From Peredibacter sp045999315 (lineage in GTDB: Bacteria; Bdellovibrionota; Bacteriovoracia; Bacteriovoracales; Bacteriovoracaceae), in assembly GCF_045999315.1 (NCBI RefSeq), contig NZ_CP174607.1, positions 3,720,001 through 3,784,000 of the forward strand: a stretch of 64,000 nt of DNA. Reading direction: 5' to 3'. Positions 9,253-18,245 of the stretch are shown one piece after another (within the stretch, counting starts at the first letter, position 1; each line of letters starts with the position of its first letter). Below the pieces are notes generated by a model. The model worked only from the letters and a program-made list of their open reading frames with translations. It was not told where the DNA came from and ran no database searches. The position numbers and the translations under genes are program-made.

Positions 9253-9429
9253 ATGAAAACGAAAGAAAACGTTCCTACTCATTTCGTAAATTTGGACAAG
9301 TTGAACCCAAAATCGAAGCCAAAAAGTCTTCGTCCTATGCGTTCAATGGTGGCCGTAAGAAGCCTTAAGCCTAAAACTGGTGTAGCAACTATGATTGTTA
9401 AGCCAGAAGAGATGTCGGAAAGAAACTAA
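9253..9429 (+). CDS. Small basic protein of unknown function (58 residues)
   Basis: I chose the ATG at 9253 because AGAGG stands 5 bases before it. An ATG 24 bases upstream has no such site. The product is short, strongly basic and rich in Pro, Lys, Ser and Val (for example NPKSKPKSLRPMRSMVAVRS), with no signal peptide or membrane span, so it is probably disordered. It sits behind a long leader and a strong promoter, suggesting high or regulated expression. Its last four bases overlap the convergent gene at 9426. A nucleic-acid-binding or ribosome-associated role would fit the charge but is only a guess. Confidence 0.6.
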   Translation: MKTKENVPTHFVNLDKLNPKSKPKSLRPMRSMVAVRSLKPKTGVATMIVKPEEMSERN

Positions 9430-9854
9430 AAGTTCTTTTCGATGTCTGACTTGAGCTTGCTCTGAATTTCGCTTAGCTTATCAATCTGCTTCTTGTGGAT
9501 AATTCCCAGATATTTCTTTTTTAAGTCAAAAATTGTGTCCGTTGCTTCTACATAGTTCTTTTTAAGCTCTCTCATGCAAAGCTGTTTCTGGGCGGCAGGA
9601 AGTGTCTTTCCCTGACTGTCAGGGGCCTCACCTGAACAATAGAGCTTCTCCTCCTCTACTGCGTTTTCAATCGCTTTTACATGCTGATTGAAAGCATCAT
9701 CATATGAAGGATCCGCTTTCATCTCCAGGGCCTTGAGTTTCTCAATCAAAGTCGGGATGCGACTCTCACGTTCTTTATCACCGCCGAAGTCAAATAGATC
9801 AGCGTGGGCCGTAAAAGAAAAACTAAGTACAAGAATTAGAATAGATCTAGCCAT
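9426..9854 (-). CDS. Small exported protein of unknown function
   Basis: A 142-residue protein with a Sec signal peptide (MARSILILVLSFSFTAHA) and a mature part that is charged and helical (long Lys/Glu helices from about residue 30 to the end). It has two Cys residues, at about positions 73 and 92, that could pair. Its start lies 19 bp inside the 3' end of maf, so it is translated from the maf/FecR-protein transcript. Family unknown; a periplasmic helical protein by inference. Confidence 0.65.
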   Translation of the reverse strand: MARSILILVLSFSFTAHADLFDFGGDKERESRIPTLIEKLKALEMKADPSYDDAFNQHVKAIENAVEEEKLYCSGEAPDSQGKTLPAAQKQLCMRELKKNYVEATDTIFDLKKKYLGIIHKKQIDKLSEIQSKLKSDIEKNF

Positions 9855-10471
9855 GAACCCTCATGAGGAATTTTTGATTTTAGAAACTTTTCACTCTCAA
9901 CCACAAAGCGACTTAATGGGAACCCCACCACGTTGGCATAGTCTCCATCGACCTTTGAAATAAAAGTAAGTGAAGGACCTTGGATACCATAGGCCCCGGC
10001 CTTGTCCAGAGAATCACCCGTATCAAGATATCTCTCCATTAACTCATTTGAAATGGAATTGAAGGTCACCTTTGATTCTTCCACAAAGGAAAAACCATCT
10101 ACCTTACCGTTGTATAAAATCCTTACTGATACTGCGGTAAAAACGGAATGAGAACGGCCACCTAATTCGCTTAGAAACTGCTTTGCTTCCGCGCGATCTT
10201 TGGGCTTTCCATAGATCTTTCCATTAAGACAAACAATCGTGTCCGCAGAAACAACAAACAGATTGTCCCCTGATTTTGAACGAAGCTGATTAAAAACTGC
10301 TTCGCCTTTTAACGCCGCAATTTCTGCAGAGAATTTCACCGGGTCTGTGGCGTTTGACTCTTCCGGCACATTGAGGGCCAGAATTTCATAAGGCACTTTC
10401 AGGTGACCGATTAATTCTTTTCTTCTAGGTGAAGCGCTCGCAAGAACTAATTTAAATTTAGAATTTACCAT
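9836..10471 (-). CDS. maf: Maf-family nucleoside triphosphate pyrophosphatase
   Basis: This 211-residue protein is of the Maf/Ham1-fold house-cleaning enzymes, which hydrolyse dTTP, UTP or modified pyrimidine NTPs to the monophosphate plus PPi. Motifs: substrate loop SASPRRKEL at 12-20, catalytic Asp77 in VVSADTIV, and the family end motif DKAGAYGIQG followed by GDYANVVGFPLSRF. The DKAGAYGIQ pattern fits the YhdE (dTTP/UTP) type better than the YceF type. It overlaps the FecR-domain gene upstream by 14 bp and the small exported gene downstream by 19 bp, so the three genes form one tightly packed operon. Confidence 0.92.
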   Translation of the reverse strand: MVNSKFKLVLASASPRRKELIGHLKVPYEILALNVPEESNATDPVKFSAEIAALKGEAVFNQLRSKSGDNLFVVSADTIVCLNGKIYGKPKDRAEAKQFLSELGGRSHSVFTAVSVRILYNGKVDGFSFVEESKVTFNSISNELMERYLDTGDSLDKAGAYGIQGPSLTFISKVDGDYANVVGFPLSRFVVESEKFLKSKIPHEGSWLDLF

Positions 10472-11969
10472 TTCTTAGAATCCAGACGTAGTAATGCAGA
10501 TCATTCATTTCTCTTACCCGCATTTTTTTATGATCATACCGGGACTTTAGGCCCAAAAGATAGTGATTTAAGCTTACACGGTACTGATTCTCAGTAAGAT
10601 CTCGCTCCACCTTTTCTCCATTATTCTCAAGCTTCGTTAGAAGGTTTTCTAAAGAGCGCAAGTTGGTGGTTTCAATACGACGAGTGTACTCAACTAAAAA
10701 TTGAAAACGTCTCTCTAGTTCATCACCCCAACGTGTATAACCGTGGTCGATGGCGAGTTTTTCAGGTTCGTTCACTGCACTCATTATTGGCAGAGTAAAA
10801 CTCTTGACCCAAATTTCTCGGGCCAGTTCAATGCTCTTAATTCGTTTAGTCAGTAGTTCTAAAATCTGCAGCGTACCTGGAGCATCTTTCATGGCCTGAA
10901 AAGAGCGTCCGTTTACTTCCACTTCATGCCAATCTTCCTCTGAAATAGGAACTGGTTGAGTCAAAGAGTAGCCACGAAGATGAAGAGAGAACTCTTCGCC
11001 TTCAACTGTTTTGCGTTTTTTAAAGTAGGCCTTACCACCTGGCTGGTAGGTAAAATCAAAGTTCACATTTTTTGTCACAAGAGTTGAGTTCGGGGCCACC
11101 ACCATAAAACGAGTCTGGAGGGAGATGTCCCCGTTCTGAGCTTTTAATTCGTTCAGCGACTTCATTTGCGCTTTGATGGCGTTATCATCCAACTCCATGA
11201 TTTCTGCCAGATGCTGATTATCGTTTTGAGATTTATAGATCTCTCGCTCAAAAAATTCCTGATTCGCTTCTCTCACCAAAAGAGGAAGACTCAAAGAATC
11301 CGTCTCTGGAGAAAACTCTGTAGGAATCTCCCCTTTCGCTCTTGGATTCCAGTAAATGTGACCACGGTTTAAACGAGTCAGGATAAAAATCTCACCTTTA
11401 CCGAAGTTAATTTCTTGAATGGAAACAGACGTGCCTGGCCCCAGGCGCATGAGTGTTCCATCCATCATGTAGACCCAGGCCACAGAGTCTTTATCCGTGT
11501 TAAGTTCATCTCCTTCCAGAAGACGGGAAAGGTGCTGAACCTTGGCACTATTACTTCCGCGGAATACTGAACAACTGCCCTTACACTGAAGAATTTTTCC
11601 TACCAACTCTTTATGCTCGGCTTGGCGGACTCTAAGCTTCCAATCCGGAGTGACGTCTTTGACCTCACGTTCGATGACCCATTTTGTGATGTCCATCCAT
11701 TCCTCGGGATCTTGGGTGGACCAAGGAATGATGGAATACCCCTGACCTTTGGCCGGTTCAGAGACATCGGCTTCGACTTTTTGAGGTTCTACCTTCCAGT
11801 CTTCCTTCTGGTGAAGACCTGGAGAAGTGAAGCGCTGCTCACCTTTAAGTTCTGGGAGAATCTCATTTTCAAGACCCAAAAACTCGTCCACTGGCTCCCC
11901 TTGGGACCAAACTCCCGTGGAAGAAAGAATTAGACTCATGGCGAAAGCCGACCAAAACAGTTTTTTCAT
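10458..11969 (-). CDS. Exported FecR-domain protein
   Basis: A 503-residue protein with an N-terminal signal peptide (MKKLFWSAFAMSLILSSTGVWS). A FecR-like domain at about residues 125-210 shows the typical pattern: a Cys-bounded strand (LQCKGSCSVFRG), LLEGDELNTD, then MRLGPGTSVSIQEINFGKGE and LNRGHIYW. FecR domains of this kind, outside TonB regulation, are common in exported and surface proteins and often bind peptidoglycan or scaffold. The C-terminal half is helical and unrecognised. GGAA stands 7 bases before the ATG. It is the first gene of the maf operon and divergent from ileS. Confidence 0.75.
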   Translation of the reverse strand: MKKLFWSAFAMSLILSSTGVWSQGEPVDEFLGLENEILPELKGEQRFTSPGLHQKEDWKVEPQKVEADVSEPAKGQGYSIIPWSTQDPEEWMDITKWVIEREVKDVTPDWKLRVRQAEHKELVGKILQCKGSCSVFRGSNSAKVQHLSRLLEGDELNTDKDSVAWVYMMDGTLMRLGPGTSVSIQEINFGKGEIFILTRLNRGHIYWNPRAKGEIPTEFSPETDSLSLPLLVREANQEFFEREIYKSQNDNQHLAEIMELDDNAIKAQMKSLNELKAQNGDISLQTRFMVVAPNSTLVTKNVNFDFTYQPGGKAYFKKRKTVEGEEFSLHLRGYSLTQPVPISEEDWHEVEVNGRSFQAMKDAPGTLQILELLTKRIKSIELAREIWVKSFTLPIMSAVNEPEKLAIDHGYTRWGDELERRFQFLVEYTRRIETTNLRSLENLLTKLENNGEKVERDLTENQYRVSLNHYLLGLKSRYDHKKMRVREMNDLHYYVWILRNGKF

Positions 11970-12082
11970 ATGATTTTCCTATGACTTTCTCCTCGGAAAT
12001 CAGTCATGAAAATTTACGATAAGGGCCTTTTCTGATAGAGTGATGGTTCATATTTTCCTCTTTCCGATTGGAGATCCCCGCT

Positions 12083-15000
12083 ATGGAACGCGAAACTGCC
12101 CCACAGACCGAGAATTTTTCTTTTTCCGAGGCCGAGAAAAAGATTCTGAAGTTCTGGCAGGAGAAACAGATTTTCAAAAAATCCCTCGAGAAAACGAAGA
12201 AAGGGAAAAACTATATTTTTTACGATGGTCCTCCATTTGCAACTGGTCTACCTCACCACGGTCACATCGTTGCCTCAACGTTGAAAGACGTGGTTCCTCG
12301 TTACTTTACGATGAAAGGTTTCTACGTTGATCGTCGTTTCGGTTGGGACTGTCACGGTCTTCCCATTGAGCAAGAAATCGACAAGAAATTTAATACATCA
12401 GCATCCGACTACGTTGCCCTTCACGGTGTAAAAAAATACAACGATGAATGTCGTGGAATCGTGGATCGTTATGTAAACGAATGGGAAAAAACCATTGGCC
12501 GTCTTGGCCGTTGGGTAGATTTCCAAAACGATTACAAAACGATGGACCTGCCCTTCATGGAATCAGTGTGGTGGGTCTTCAAAGAAATCTGGGACAAGGG
12601 TCTGATCTACCAAGGTAACAAGATCGTTCCTTACTCGCCTGCTCTTCAAACAGCTCTTTCTAACTTTGAGGCCGGCCAAAACTATCAAGACATCCAGGAT
12701 CCTGCGGTGACAGTATTGGTTCGTTCAAAAGACGATGCCAATACATACTTCGCTATCTGGACAACAACTCCTTGGACACTTCCAAGTAACTTGTCACTTG
12801 CCGTGAATCCAGAGATTGAATACGTAAAAGTTAAAGATCTTGATAAGAACATCTTCATCATCATGGCGAAGGCCCGTCTTGAAGCTTACAAGAAAAACTT
12901 CAAATACGAAGAAGTTGAAACTTATAAGGGCGCCGACCTTAAAGGTAAAAAATACGAGCCACTGTTCCCATACTTCGCAAATCTTGCGAACGATGGTTAC
13001 TTTGTGATTCTTGCTGATGATTATGTAACAACAACTGATGGTACAGGTATCGTTCACCAGGCCCCAGGCTTTGGTGAAGACGATAACCGTGTGATGAAAG
13101 AAGCGGGCCTTACTGAAGTGATCGTTCCGATGAATGCTTCAGGTCAGTTCGACTCATCTGTTAAAGACTACGCCGGCATGTACTTTAAAGATGCTGATAA
13201 AGAGATCATCAAAAATCTTAAAGATCGTGGACAACTTTTTGTTCAATCAACTCTCGTGCACAGCTATCCGATGTGTTACCGCACAGATACTCCGCTGATG
13301 TATCGTGCTATGCCACAGTGGTATCTTGCAGTTGAGAAGATCAAAGAAAAAATGCTTAAAGCAAACTCTGAGATCACTTGGGTTCCTGAGAACATCAAAG
13401 AAGGTCGTTTCGGTAAGTGGCTTGAAAACGCTCGTGATTGGGCGATCTCTCGTACACGTGTATGGGGAACTCCGCTTCCGATCTGGATCAACGATAAGAC
13501 TGGCAACGCCATCTGTATGGGGTCAATTGCTGATCTTAAAAAATACACCGGCAAAGATGTAACAGATCTTCACCGTGAGTACGTTGATGATCTGGACTTC
13601 ACAGTTTCTGGTGAAGAAGGCACTTATAAGCGTATCCCTGAAGTTCTAGACTGCTGGTTCGAGTCTGGTTCAATGCCATACGCTCAGCTTCACTATCCAT
13701 TTGAAAATAAAGACGTGTTCAAAGATGGCTTCCCTGCGGAATTCATCGCTGAAGGTCTCGATCAAACTCGTGGTTGGTTCTATACACTTACAGTTTTATC
13801 TTCTGCTCTATTTGATAAGCCCGCTTTCAAAAACGTAATCGTCAACGGTCTCGTTCTTGCGAAAGACGGCAAGAAGATGAGTAAGCGTCTTCGTAACTAC
13901 ACCCCACCTGATGAACTGATGGAGACATTCGGTGCGGACGCACTTCGTCTGTTCCTCATTAACTCAGGGCTCGTTCGTGCAGAAGAACTTCGTTTCACAG
14001 ACGAAGGTGTTAAAGAGATGGTAAGACGTGTGCTTCTACCATGGTTTAACTCTTTCAAGTTCTTCTCTACTTACGCTTCAGTTGATGGCTGGAAAGTTGA
14101 AACTGCCGCTAAAGCTTCTGACAATATCCTTGATAAGTGGCTTCTTTCAAAACAACAAACTCTTGTTAAGAACGTGAACCACGAGATGCAGAACTACCGC
14201 CTTTATAACGTAGTTCCTGAGCTTTTTAACTTCATTGAAGATCTAACAAACTGGTACATCCGTCTGAATCGTCGCCGTTTCTGGGAAGAAGGTATGACTG
14301 CTGACAAAAACGCAGCTTACACAACACTTTATACGGCCCTAGAAACTGTATCTCGTTTGATGGCACCATTCACTCCGTTCCTAGCTGACTACATCTACCA
14401 GGAACTTAAAACGTTTGGTGGTAAGACTGAAGAATCAGTTCACCTTCTTTCATACCCTGAGGAGCAAACAGGTCTTATCAACTCGACTCTTGAGACTGCA
14501 GTTGATCGCATGCAACAGGTGATCCTCCTGGGACGCCAGAAGCGTGTGACTGAAGGTGTGAAAGTTAAAACTCCACTTAAGACTCTTAAAGTTGTTCACC
14601 AAGACAAATCACTTCTGGATGAAATGAAGAAGCTTGAGGAGTACATCAAGATCGAGCTTAACGTGAAAAACATTGAGTACATGACAAATGAAGCGGATTT
14701 CGTTGTTCTTTCGGCCAAGCCAAATCTTCCAGTACTTGGTAAGAAGCTTGGTAAAGAAATGGGTGCTTTCAAGGCACTTATCGAAAAACTTCCATCTGCA
14801 GACGTTCAAAAGATCGAAGCTGGTGGTAAAGTAACTCTGAATAACGTCGATTTTGATTCAAACGAAATCCTCGTTTTCCGCGCTCCTAAGGCCGGCACAC
14901 AAGCGGTTACAAACCGTTTCATCACTATTGATCTTGAGTGCACACTTGACCAGGATCTGATTGATGAAGGTCTTGCTCGTGAAATGGTTAACCGTATTCA

Positions 15001-15217
15001 GAAGACACGTAAGGACTCAAACTTCAACGTGGCAGACAGAATCGAAGTGACTGTTCACTGTAATGCTGAACTCGCGAAAGTCTTTAACAAGTACCAGAAC
15101 TATATCTCGTCTGAGACGCTGATGGTGAAAGGTGCTGTTTCTGACTCTAAGATTCCGGGAGCTGTCGTTCACGAAATTGATGAAGACACTTTTGAAGTTT
15201 CTGCTAAAAAAGCTTAA
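12083..15217 (+). CDS. ileS: Isoleucyl-tRNA synthetase, eukaryote-like type 2
   Basis: Charges tRNA-Ile with isoleucine in the cytoplasm. The ATG at 12083 is chosen because GGAG stands 9 bases upstream, giving 1044 residues; an in-frame TTG at 12068 is unlikely. Class I signatures are HHGH (in PFATGLPHHGHIVAS) and DGKKMSKRLRN. The KMSKR form and the long block around RLFLINSGLVRAEELRFTDE, with LLPWFNSFKFF, match the type 2 IleRS shared with eukaryotes rather than the E. coli type. The CP1 editing domain (TTTPWTLPSN and the GTGIVHQAPGFGEDD block) is intact. A consequence known for this clade is natural resistance to mupirocin. The gene is monocistronic with a strong terminator. Confidence 0.95.
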   Translation: MERETAPQTENFSFSEAEKKILKFWQEKQIFKKSLEKTKKGKNYIFYDGPPFATGLPHHGHIVASTLKDVVPRYFTMKGFYVDRRFGWDCHGLPIEQEIDKKFNTSASDYVALHGVKKYNDECRGIVDRYVNEWEKTIGRLGRWVDFQNDYKTMDLPFMESVWWVFKEIWDKGLIYQGNKIVPYSPALQTALSNFEAGQNYQDIQDPAVTVLVRSKDDANTYFAIWTTTPWTLPSNLSLAVNPEIEYVKVKDLDKNIFIIMAKARLEAYKKNFKYEEVETYKGADLKGKKYEPLFPYFANLANDGYFVILADDYVTTTDGTGIVHQAPGFGEDDNRVMKEAGLTEVIVPMNASGQFDSSVKDYAGMYFKDADKEIIKNLKDRGQLFVQSTLVHSYPMCYRTDTPLMYRAMPQWYLAVEKIKEKMLKANSEITWVPENIKEGRFGKWLENARDWAISRTRVWGTPLPIWINDKTGNAICMGSIADLKKYTGKDVTDLHREYVDDLDFTVSGEEGTYKRIPEVLDCWFESGSMPYAQLHYPFENKDVFKDGFPAEFIAEGLDQTRGWFYTLTVLSSALFDKPAFKNVIVNGLVLAKDGKKMSKRLRNYTPPDELMETFGADALRLFLINSGLVRAEELRFTDEGVKEMVRRVLLPWFNSFKFFSTYASVDGWKVETAAKASDNILDKWLLSKQQTLVKNVNHEMQNYRLYNVVPELFNFIEDLTNWYIRLNRRRFWEEGMTADKNAAYTTLYTALETVSRLMAPFTPFLADYIYQELKTFGGKTEESVHLLSYPEEQTGLINSTLETAVDRMQQVILLGRQKRVTEGVKVKTPLKTLKVVHQDKSLLDEMKKLEEYIKIELNVKNIEYMTNEADFVVLSAKPNLPVLGKKLGKEMGAFKALIEKLPSADVQKIEAGGKVTLNNVDFDSNEILVFRAPKAGTQAVTNRFITIDLECTLDQDLIDEGLAREMVNRIQKTRKDSNFNVADRIEVTVHCNAELAKVFNKYQNYISSETLMVKGAVSDSKIPGAVVHEIDEDTFEVSAKKA

Positions 15218-15224
15218 TTCCTAA

Positions 15225-15249
15225 GGGGACCTTCGGGTCCCCTTTTTTT
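15225..15249. terminator. Bidirectional Rho-independent terminator after ileS
   Basis: A 7 bp stem GGGGACC / GGTCCCC closes a stable TTCG loop and is followed by seven T. The stop codon of the convergent gene at 15248 lies inside the T-tract. Confidence 0.9.
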
Positions 15250-16627
15250 ACCGACTCTTCCAGTTATTATTCTGACAAAGATGATTGGCCGTCCCACCCG
15301 CGTTAACGTAGCAAACACCACCTGTCGAAATACAATCAGTCGAGCGCGGGCAGTATCCTGAAATATACCTGCTGTTGAGAAGAGATTGGACGAGATATCC
15401 CTTACTCGTTTTAAGAGGCGCTTTGAATTCGCTTCTGAGAGTCCAGTTGGAGTTGATACAAATGTGATTTGCAGTTCCGCCACCGTCCATATAGCATGAT
15501 CCTGAAGCGCTTACACAGTGGCCTCTAGAAGGACACACCCCATAGTACCCTTTGTTGCTTTGAATTGACTGAACAACATATTCATTCGTCGTTACATTTG
15601 AAGAAGTTCTAAGACGTCTGTTGTCCGCATTGGCAGGAGCTTTGGTTTTACAGGCGGAATTTGAATTTTGAAAGTTTGGCCGAACATAGTAATGGAACAA
15701 CCCACTACCTCGATAAACGTTTGAGTACATTTTCGAGCCCCACGAAGGGCATTCCGGAACTTTTTTAGTGCAATCAGAACTCTCTGAGGCCTCACAGTAC
15801 CACTCTGAATAGGCATAGGCACCGGCAGAATCGAATTCATTTTTTGTAATCACATTAAAGTTACTATAGTCACGGATCCTCAGAGGATCACCAGGTTGTT
15901 TTCGAAAGCTATTTCCTTCAAACGTATTTTCATGAGATAAATGTGCCACATAAACCGAATGTAAAAGTTCAGGTCGAGAATAATTCTCAACATTACTGAA
16001 GACGTTCCCCTTCACTTCATTTTTTCGTGAGTTAACAAATCGTACGACAGCATAGGCCGGTAAGCTCTTATCAACGTGATACTTACTTCCAATTTTATCA
16101 AACAAACAATAGAGGATCTTATTGTTACTATTGAACCCCGCTTTTTCGTCATCACGATTACCATTGAAACTAATCGCTTCTGCATAATAACGAATCGCCA
16201 GATATTCAAAGCTTAAATTTGTGGCCTTACCATTAGTCCCCTTCAGGATAAAGAATGAACGTTGATTCGCCAGACTCGCTGTCGAACTACTTCGACCATC
16301 AAAGACGGCCTTGTTGGTGGCAGAGGTCGAGTAAATCCTAATTTGATAAAGAGGATGAGTCGCGGTCCAGGTGACTGTTTGGTTATAGTAAACTCCTGGG
16401 GCCAACTGGATATTAACATTCGATGGAGATTTCTTGAAATGAGCGGCGACCAACTCATGAGCGCGCTTGAGTGTTAAAACAGCTTTAGCGGCCGAAAGAC
16501 CATCCTGAGTATCAACACCTTTGGGTGAAAGATAGATATTTAAAGTGCTTGATGAAAAAGAATGAAAGGAAAAGGTAAGAAGAAAAATTAAGACGAACGT
16601 ACTCCCAAAAATCTTAGAGCATCCCAT
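15248..16627 (-). CDS. Exported right-handed beta-helix protein with duplicated Cys-rich C-terminal repeat
   Basis: A 459-residue protein with a signal peptide (hydrophobic residues 9-25, ending near SFSSS). The N-terminal 330 residues have the pattern of a parallel beta-helix as in pectate-lyase-like and DUF1565-type proteins: IYLSPKGVDTQDGLS near residue 31, APGVYYNQTVTW, then Asn-rich coils such as NKILYCLF and NTFEGNSF. The C-terminus carries two homologous repeats, near residues 360-400 and 415-457. Each has the order Y-x-x-C-P-x5-C-x5-C-Y-x4-G-G-T-A-N-H-x-C-x5-W. A carbohydrate or cell-surface binding role is likely by analogy with beta-helix proteins. No catalytic residues can be assigned. 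Confidence 0.75.
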   Translation of the reverse strand: MGCSKIFGSTFVLIFLLTFSFHSFSSSTLNIYLSPKGVDTQDGLSAAKAVLTLKRAHELVAAHFKKSPSNVNIQLAPGVYYNQTVTWTATHPLYQIRIYSTSATNKAVFDGRSSSTASLANQRSFFILKGTNGKATNLSFEYLAIRYYAEAISFNGNRDDEKAGFNSNNKILYCLFDKIGSKYHVDKSLPAYAVVRFVNSRKNEVKGNVFSNVENYSRPELLHSVYVAHLSHENTFEGNSFRKQPGDPLRIRDYSNFNVITKNEFDSAGAYAYSEWYCEASESSDCTKKVPECPSWGSKMYSNVYRGSGLFHYYVRPNFQNSNSACKTKAPANADNRRLRTSSNVTTNEYVVQSIQSNKGYYGVCPSRGHCVSASGSCYMDGGGTANHICINSNWTLRSEFKAPLKTSKGYLVQSLLNSRYISGYCPRSTDCISTGGVCYVNAGGTANHLCQNNNWKSR

Positions 16628-16700
16628 GTAGTCCCCTCTTCACAGATTGAAACAACTTATCGGCTATACAAGTAAAACTCTTTACCTTTTGGCAAACTTA

Positions 16701-16725
16701 AAAAAAGGGCCCGTGAGGGCCCTTT
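16701..16725 (-). terminator. Rho-independent terminator for the 16730-18022 gene
   Basis: A stem AAAGGGCCC / GGGCCCTTT encloses a GTGA loop. Read on the minus strand, the run of A at 16701-16706 becomes a T-tract. Confidence 0.8.
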
Positions 16726-16729
16726 CATT

Positions 16730-18022
16730 CTATTTTTTCTTCATATTTTTTGTGCCCCATTTATAATTGAACACCAGACTAAACTGTCGGCCGGCCGTTA
16801 GTTCTTCTTTCTCGTTATATTTATTAACCATTCCATACTCAGCACCGATATTGAGATTTGAAATTCGCTTGAAATTCATACAGCTAATACCCGCTGTCCA
16901 GCCATCAACACTTCTCACATCACCCCAGGTAAATTCACCATCCGGTCCCAGGTCATTGGTCTCAAAGTAATGTTTGTTACCATACACTTCCCAGTCACAG
17001 GACTTCGTCTCAAAACCTCTGAAAGCAACTTCTACTCCATAAGCACCGGATTCAACCTGAGGCGCGTGGCGACCATTTCCGTTATTGATCTGGTTTCTCA
17101 CGAAGGTTGATTGGAAAACACGAATCTCGGCGTCCCCTTTGCCGGTTTTGAGTAAGTAACCCAGATAGGCCGTCATATCGTCCTGGCTGCGTTTTTCTCC
17201 TGCAAAACTTCCTGTCTCTCCGCTACTACCGGTAACACCAACATAAAGATCATGACGTTCTAAATATGGTGAGAGATTTTCAAAAACTCTTTTAAGCCCA
17301 TTAGCGACATGAAGCTCGACTGTCCCTGCATATGAGGGATAAGAATTTGCCCGTGAATCGGAAGGTGTCACACTACTCTGACCTTTAATCCCATCACCAT
17401 CAATCACGCTAAATGAGGCCAGGATAATCCGGTCTAATTCATCTTTAAGTTCGTAATTCGCCTGAATACCTTTATCGTAACGAACAATGAGTCCATAAGG
17501 AGCGGTCATATAGTATCGGCTCGGTTTTCCCGGAAGAGGATTTAAACCATTGGTCTCAAAACTACCTGCTAGTAGAGTCAAGTCCTGAGAGTCAGTCAGC
17601 TCAATGCCCGCACCGATCTTGGCCAAGAGCCAAGGGCGATCCGCCATACCATCGGCCCTGAAGCGGTCAGTATTATGAAAGTTTTGCTCACCTTTCTCCT
17701 GATAATGAAGCACTTCTTCTTTTGGAATGACACTGACATCGATAAAGATCACTTTCAGATGTTCAAGATCAAGATCCTTAGATAGCTGGCCATCAAACTG
17801 AAAGACAGAATCGCCCATTGAGGTTTCATTTCCTCCACCACGGCGGAAGTCATTACCTAATACACCAGCAACGTGACCTGAAACAGAAGCATTGATACAA
17901 ACACCATTAGTGTAGATCCCACCTCTGTAATTACACTCCTGAACATTTAAATCAGGGCCAGCAAACGAAATCGTTGAGGCAAGTAACAAGGAAGAAGCGA
18001 TAAGAGAATTTTTAATCAGCAT
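16730..18022 (-). CDS. Outer-membrane beta-barrel protein of unknown substrate
   Basis: A 430-residue protein with a clear Sec signal peptide (MLIKNSLIASSLLLASTISFA). The mature part alternates amphipathic strands with charged or Gly/Asn turns and ends in FSLVFNYKWGTKNMKKK, resembling the final strands of a porin-like barrel, although the usual terminal Phe is displaced by a Lys-rich tail. Aromatic girdles are visible (SRYYMTAPYGLIVRYD, VEVAFRGFETKSCDWEVYGN). It may be a porin or an OprB/OmpL-like channel. I cannot name the substrate. It is monocistronic, and its promoter must lie in 18023-18190. Confidence 0.65.
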   Translation of the reverse strand: MLIKNSLIASSLLLASTISFAGPDLNVQECNYRGGIYTNGVCINASVSGHVAGVLGNDFRRGGGNETSMGDSVFQFDGQLSKDLDLEHLKVIFIDVSVIPKEEVLHYQEKGEQNFHNTDRFRADGMADRPWLLAKIGAGIELTDSQDLTLLAGSFETNGLNPLPGKPSRYYMTAPYGLIVRYDKGIQANYELKDELDRIILASFSVIDGDGIKGQSSVTPSDSRANSYPSYAGTVELHVANGLKRVFENLSPYLERHDLYVGVTGSSGETGSFAGEKRSQDDMTAYLGYLLKTGKGDAEIRVFQSTFVRNQINNGNGRHAPQVESGAYGVEVAFRGFETKSCDWEVYGNKHYFETNDLGPDGEFTWGDVRSVDGWTAGISCMNFKRISNLNIGAEYGMVNKYNEKEELTAGRQFSLVFNYKWGTKNMKKK

Positions 18023-18189
18023 AGTTTTTATCCTGTTGGGGTTTTACTTGCCCTTAGGATAAAGACTTTTCATATCGAAGTGAGAGGGCCCTGTAACAGT
18101 TTTACTTACTATGTAGAGAGTATAAACAGTGGGATTCTTAAGAGTGACTTGGGGAAAAATTGATGAGTGTTATCTTTATATGAGAATAA

Positions 18190-18216
18190 AGCAGCAGGGC
18201 CTAAGACTGGCCCTGC
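18190..18216 (-). terminator. Hairpin terminator for the 18246-18818 gene
   Basis: A stem GCAGGGCC / GGCCCTGC with a 7-base loop. On the minus strand it is followed by a T-rich stretch (TGCTTTATTCT), so it is a weaker but plausible terminator. Confidence 0.6.
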
Positions 18217-18245
18217 AATAAGATTTCTTAAACGCTCATGTGTGG

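Noticed and set aside
9104..9429. Frameshifted single gene joining the leader ORF to the 58-residue protein
   Set aside because: The leader ORF stops 92 bases before the real start with no overlapping frame or slippery site; two separate units are simpler.
12068..12082. TTG start for ileS
   Set aside because: The GGAG that overlaps this TTG is correctly spaced for the ATG at 12083.
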